A stretch of 64,000 nucleotides of DNA from JAGHAJ01 sp964559865 [NCBI: uncultured Synergistota bacterium] (GTDB taxonomy: Bacteria > Synergistota > JAGHAJ01). Shown piece by piece: positions 60,909 through 64,000 of this stretch. How positions within the stretch are numbered: the stretch's first letter is position 1; every line of letters starts with the position of its first letter. The stretch is taken from assembly GCA_964559865.1 (NCBI GenBank), contig CAZLJD010000041.1, forward strand, positions 17,618 through 81,617. The letters run 5' to 3'. The notes under the pieces were generated by a model that saw only the letters and a program-made list of their open reading frames with translations, ran no database searches and was not told the DNA's origin. The position numbers were made by a program, and so were the translations under genes.

Positions 60909-62016
60909 ACCAGTAATCGAGAAGATGCTACCCTATTTTGGTGAAAGATTCGGGAATGCATCAAGCCTGCACTTCTTAGGAGAAGAAGCAAAGGAAGCAC
61001 TGGAGGATGCACGTAAGACAATAGCAAAGCACATAAATGCACACCCAGACGAAATCTATTTCACATCCGGGGGAACTGAATCCGACAACATAGCAATAAT
61101 CGGAAGCAGTAGGGTATCAAAAAGAAAGCACATTATAACCACAAGGATAGAGCACGAAGCGGTAATAGAAACTGCCCTGTACATGCAAAAGACAGGCTAC
61201 GATGTAAGCCTCATAAATGTGAAGAGTAACGGTATTGTGGACATTGAGGAACTAAAGGAGAAACTAAGCGAAAACACACTAATAGTCTCTGTAATGCTGG
61301 CAAACAACGAAATCGGCACTATTCAGCCTCTAAAAGAGATATCAGAAATGGCAAAGAGATACGGTGCAATCGTCCACACAGATGCTGTTCAGGCAATAGG
61401 AAAGATGCAGATAGATGTTAAAGAACTCGGCATAGACATGCTTTCCGCATCTGCACACAAATTCTATGGTCCAAAAGGCATAGGGTTCCTATATGTGAAA
61501 AGAGGCACATCGGTAACAAACATCATGTTCGGTGGAGGACACGAAAGAGGACTCCGCTCTGGAACAGAAAATGTCTCCGGGGCAGTTGGCATGGCTGCTG
61601 CAATCCAGTTCTGCTATGAAAACTTCAAAGAGCTTGAGGAAAAGTACAAAAGGTGGAAAGAGATGATTCTAAACGCATGCAGAGAAATAAAAGGATTTAA
61701 GCTGAACGGAGACCCGAACAAAAGGGTAGTAAACACTCTGAGCTTAAGCTTTGAAGGCATCAGCGGAGAGGCATTGGCAGAGTTACTAAGCATAAATGGA
61801 ATAGCCGTATCCACTGCATCTGCGTGTAGCTCACACTCACACCAGAAAGGAGTCTCACATGTACTTAAAGCAATTGGATTACCTCTCAGGTATGCCGAAG
61901 GCACTATAAGGGTGGTAACAGGTGCGGACAACACAGACGAACAAATAGAATACTTTATAAAGCATCTGAAGGCAGCCGTGAGTACTCTGAGAAAAGTAGG
62001 AGGAGATAACACTTGA
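60865..62016 (+). CDS. iscS: Cysteine desulfurase (IscS/NifS type, second copy)
   Basis: 383-residue canonical NifS/IscS. YLDHAATTPV start, TSGGTESDN, HEAV (His97), HTDAVQAIGK (Asp173, Gln176), SASAHKFYGPKG (Lys199) and STASACSSHSHQKG (Cys321) are all intact. Compared with the first copy it has the normal active-site set. Strong AAGGGGGG ribosome site inside the rrf2 end. Supplies sulfur to the scaffolds of the operon. Confidence 0.94.
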   Translation: MKVYLDHAATTPVLKPVIEKMLPYFGERFGNASSLHFLGEEAKEALEDARKTIAKHINAHPDEIYFTSGGTESDNIAIIGSSRVSKRKHIITTRIEHEAVIETALYMQKTGYDVSLINVKSNGIVDIEELKEKLSENTLIVSVMLANNEIGTIQPLKEISEMAKRYGAIVHTDAVQAIGKMQIDVKELGIDMLSASAHKFYGPKGIGFLYVKRGTSVTNIMFGGGHERGLRSGTENVSGAVGMAAAIQFCYENFKELEEKYKRWKEMILNACREIKGFKLNGDPNKRVVNTLSLSFEGISGEALAELLSINGIAVSTASACSSHSHQKGVSHVLKAIGLPLRYAEGTIRVVTGADNTDEQIEYFIKHLKAAVSTLRKVGGDNT

Positions 62017-62381
62017 GGTATTCCAAAATCTTAATATCACACTTCACAAATCCCCAAAATAACGGAAAACTTAAAGATTATAACGCTTATGCAGAAGGCT
62101 ACAATCCAAGCGATGGAGATAGCATCAAGGTGTTTATACAAATAGAAGACAACAGGGTTAAAGAGGTTTCGTATTTAATAAAAGGTTGTCCTCGCGCAAT
62201 AGCAAGTGCAAGCTACACAACCGAGCTGATAAAAGGAAAAAGAGTAGAAGAAATATTAAGTATGGACGAAAGAGTCATAAGAGAGGGACTCGAACTAACA
62301 GACGAAAAATTTGACTGTATTCCCCTTCCACTACGCACAATCAAAAAGGCAATAGTTGACATTACAGAATCGCAGTCTTAA
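62013..62381 (+). CDS. Degenerate IscU-like scaffold protein (second copy)
   Basis: 122-residue IscU-like protein, YSKILISHFTNPQNNGKL start. The first cluster cysteine is replaced: NPSDGDSI has Asp34 where ACGD would have Cys. The second (KGCPRA, Cys59) and third (FDCIPLPL, Cys102) cysteines remain, but the conserved His before the third is Asp101. TTG start overlapping the iscS stop, behind AGGAGGAG. May act as a regulator or accessory instead of a normal scaffold. Confidence 0.82.
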   Translation: MRYSKILISHFTNPQNNGKLKDYNAYAEGYNPSDGDSIKVFIQIEDNRVKEVSYLIKGCPRAIASASYTTELIKGKRVEEILSMDERVIREGLELTDEKFDCIPLPLRTIKKAIVDITESQS

Positions 62382-62425
62382 AATAGAAACAGATACAAAC
62401 AATCCAGCGAAAGGGGGAATAGGAG

Positions 62426-64000
62426 GTGAGAAAGAGCCTCATAGCTAAGTTAGTATTACCCTTATTCGTTTTTGCAGGCATGCTTGCAGTAGTGTATGTT
62501 TCAACATTGAAGATAACCTCCCTTCAGAAAGCAGATGGGCTTGTGGTAAACCTTGCAGGAAGGCAAAGAATGTTAACCCAAAAGATGACAAAAGAGGCAT
62601 TGATACTAAAGCAGATTGGCTCCGAAGCTGTAAAGAGATCTCTCTTGAACACGGTCAAGGTATTCGATACCACCCTGAAGTCGCTAACATACGGAGGAGA
62701 AGCACCACTGGACCTTGAGTGGAAAACGATGGTGAAGGTCCCTCCTGCTCCTCCAAGTGTAAGACCTCAACTCAAAAAGGTAGAGTCACTGTGGGAGAAA
62801 TTCAAGCCCCACATAATGTCACTTGTAGCAACCAAAAGCAAAGAGGACTTATCCTACCTCGTGAATCACAATATAAAACTCCTATCAGAGATGAATAAAG
62901 CCGTGTCTCTATTTCAAAAGTACGCCGAGCAAAAGGTCACATGGATGAAACAAACACAGCTAACTCTATTTGTAATAGGTATAGCTATAGTAATCATATT
63001 TGGTATATTCTACAAAAACACAATTATCACCCCCACAAAGAGTTTGCTGAAAATCGTCAAGGAGTTAGCAAAAGGCAGGGGTGACCTTACATACAAGATA
63101 GAGGTAAAAACACAAGACGAAATCGGGGAATTAGGAAGACACTTTAACGCCTTCGTGGAAAACCTGAGGATTATGATGATAGACCTGTCCGAAAAGATAA
63201 AACAGGGCGCAGAAGCGTCAAAAGAAACTGGCAACGAGTTAAAGAGGTTTATCTCAGAATTTGCAGAGATGGATAGGGAGCTGACCAAAAGTATAAGAGA
63301 AACTGGCGAGATCACAGATGCATTACAGCAGCAGAGCAATGGAATTCAGGATGTTGCAAACACCAATCAGGAACTCGTGGAGATTGCAGCAAAACTAAAC
63401 AGATTATCCAATGAGATGAGCGATTTAGCCCAACAGGGTGAAAGAGGTGTAAGAGAAGTAACCGAAACGATAGAGGAGCTCAAGGAACAGATGGAAAACA
63501 TATCAAGTGACTCCGAAGCGTTAGCAGAAAAAGCATCTGTAATAAGGGAGATAGTCCAGACCATCACAGGAATAGCGGAACAGACAAACCTACTGGCACT
63601 CAACGCTGCAATAGAGGCAGCACGTGCAGGGGAATTTGGTAGAGGATTTGCTGTTGTTGCAGAGGAGATCCGAGGGCTTGCAGAAAATTCAAGGGGAGCA
63701 GCAAAAGAAATACAGGAAAACTTAGAAGAGGTAATGGCTGGAGTACAACACACATCAGAGAGCATCAAAAGTATGGCAAGTAACATGAGCGATGCATCAG
63801 AAAAGAACAAAAACAGCGTCAAAAACATTACCGAGCTGTTGAAGGGTGTAGAGGAAGTCAACCGAATGGCTGAAACCGTATCGTCAAATGCTGAAAATCT
63901 CGGTGCTTCTACTGAGGAAATGGCTGCAGCCTCCCAGGAACTCTCAAAAATAGCAAAAGCACTTAGTAAATCAATGGACGAGATCTTAGAGAAAGAAAAC
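62426..64000 (+). CDS. Methyl-accepting chemotaxis protein with PilJ/NarX-like sensor, 3'-truncated by window edge
   Basis: GTG start at 62426, eight bases after AAGGGGG, and no stop before 64000, so the C-terminus is missing. N-terminal membrane helix (about 6-28) leads to an extracytoplasmic domain beginning [20 protein letters not shown], the P-box-like motif of PilJ/NarX sensor domains. A second membrane helix is at about 175-200, then HAMP with [22 protein letters not shown], then the MCP signalling domain with the conserved tip [38 protein letters not shown]. It signals to CheA/CheW; ligand unknown. Implies motility or twitching, though no motor genes are seen here. Confidence 0.93.
   Translation, partial: MRKSLIAKLVLPLFVFAGMLAVVYVSTLKITSLQKADGLVVNLAGRQRMLTQKMTKEALILKQIGSEAVKRSLLNTVKVFDTTLKSLTYGGEAPLDLEWKTMVKVPPAPPSVRPQLKKVESLWEKFKPHIMSLVATKSKEDLSYLVNHNIKLLSEMNKAVSLFQKYAEQKVTWMKQTQLTLFVIGIAIVIIFGIFYKNTIITPTKSLLKIVKELAKGRGDLTYKIEVKTQDEIGELGRHFNAFVENLRIMMIDLSEKIKQGAEASKETGNELKRFISEFAEMDRELTKSIRETGEITDALQQQSNGIQDVANTNQELVEIAAKLNRLSNEMSDLAQQGERGVREVTETIEELKEQMENISSDSEALAEKASVIREIVQTITGIAEQTNLLALNAAIEAARAGEFGRGFAVVAEEIRGLAENSRGAAKEIQENLEEVMAGVQHTSESIKSMASNMSDASEKNKNSVKNITELLKGVEEVNRMAETVSSNAENLGASTEEMAAASQELSKIAKALSKSMDEILEKEN

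Noticed and set aside
1-64000. CRISPR arrays, insertion sequences, prophage or integrated elements
   Set aside because: No regularly spaced repeats, transposase or integrase frames, or att-like duplications flanking the tRNA-Pro gene were seen.

Overview
The window looks like chromosome of a thermophilic, anaerobic, peptide-using bacterium with a two-membrane envelope. Arg is written mostly AGA/AGG and Ile often ATA, as in many thermophiles. Gene packing is extreme: ATGA, TGATG and TAATG overlaps are common, several tail-to-tail genes overlap, and no gene-free stretch exceeds about 190 bases. Shine-Dalgarno sites of the GGAGGTG type and frequent TTG/GTG starts, with rpsB-tsf-pyrH-frr, tilS, coaD and sepF/divIVA, make it clearly bacterial despite an archaeal-type V-ATPase and an Mre11-Rad50-NurA-HerA operon. 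Synergistota or a nearby thermophilic lineage would fit, but I cannot prove the phylum. I saw no prophage, insertion sequence or CRISPR array.

Layout. 1-6810 (+): rotary V-type ATPase (I-K-F-E-A-B-D; the left end is cut inside subunit I). 6843-14247 (+): sbcD/mre11, sbcC/rad50, nurA, herA-like ATPase and comB, from a promoter that appears to give a leaderless mRNA. 14166-16731 (-): LysM/M23 endopeptidase and an M20 amidohydrolase. 16806-16883 (+): tRNA-Pro(CGG). 16890-21616 (-): five exported proteins of the LPP20, FlgT-like and CsgG types, a probable envelope assembly. 21833-22783 (+): AEC-family carrier. 22786-28659 (-): a peptide ABC transporter. 28851-30056 (+): tmcAL. 30040-38853 (-): a ten-gene operon for class II ribonucleotide reductase, division factors (sepF, yggT, divIVA), recG, rsmD and coaD. 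38931-41694 (-): rpsB-tsf-pyrH-frr, with a structured leader before rpsB. 41868-44040 (-): tilS and an MBL hydrolase. 44202-49794 (+): a second peptide ABC transporter. 49781-54037 (-): a FadR-type regulator with two amidohydrolases and a polysaccharide-deacetylase-fold enzyme. 54202-58508 (-): cobamide nucleotide-loop assembly and salvage (cobU, cbiR-like, cobS, cbiB, cobD, cblS-like). 58646-62381 (+): a double iron-sulfur assembly operon, with two NifS-type desulfurases and two U-type scaffolds around an Rrf2 regulator. 62426-64000 (+): a chemotaxis receptor cut by the right edge.

How the parts fit. Peptides and related amides enter through two Opp/Dpp systems and are opened by hydrolases; the V-ATPase links the ion gradient to ATP. 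The B12-dependent ribonucleotide reductase needs cobamide, and the cobamide cluster looks built to take apart and rebuild the lower ligand. The strongest candidates for new biology are the LPP20/FlgT/CsgG operon, the cbiR-cblS cobamide cluster, the double ISC operon with a scaffold fusion and a cysteine-poor scaffold, and the bacterial end-resection operon with its odd HerA P-loop and leaderless promoter. All domain names come from reading translations by eye; no database search was run.
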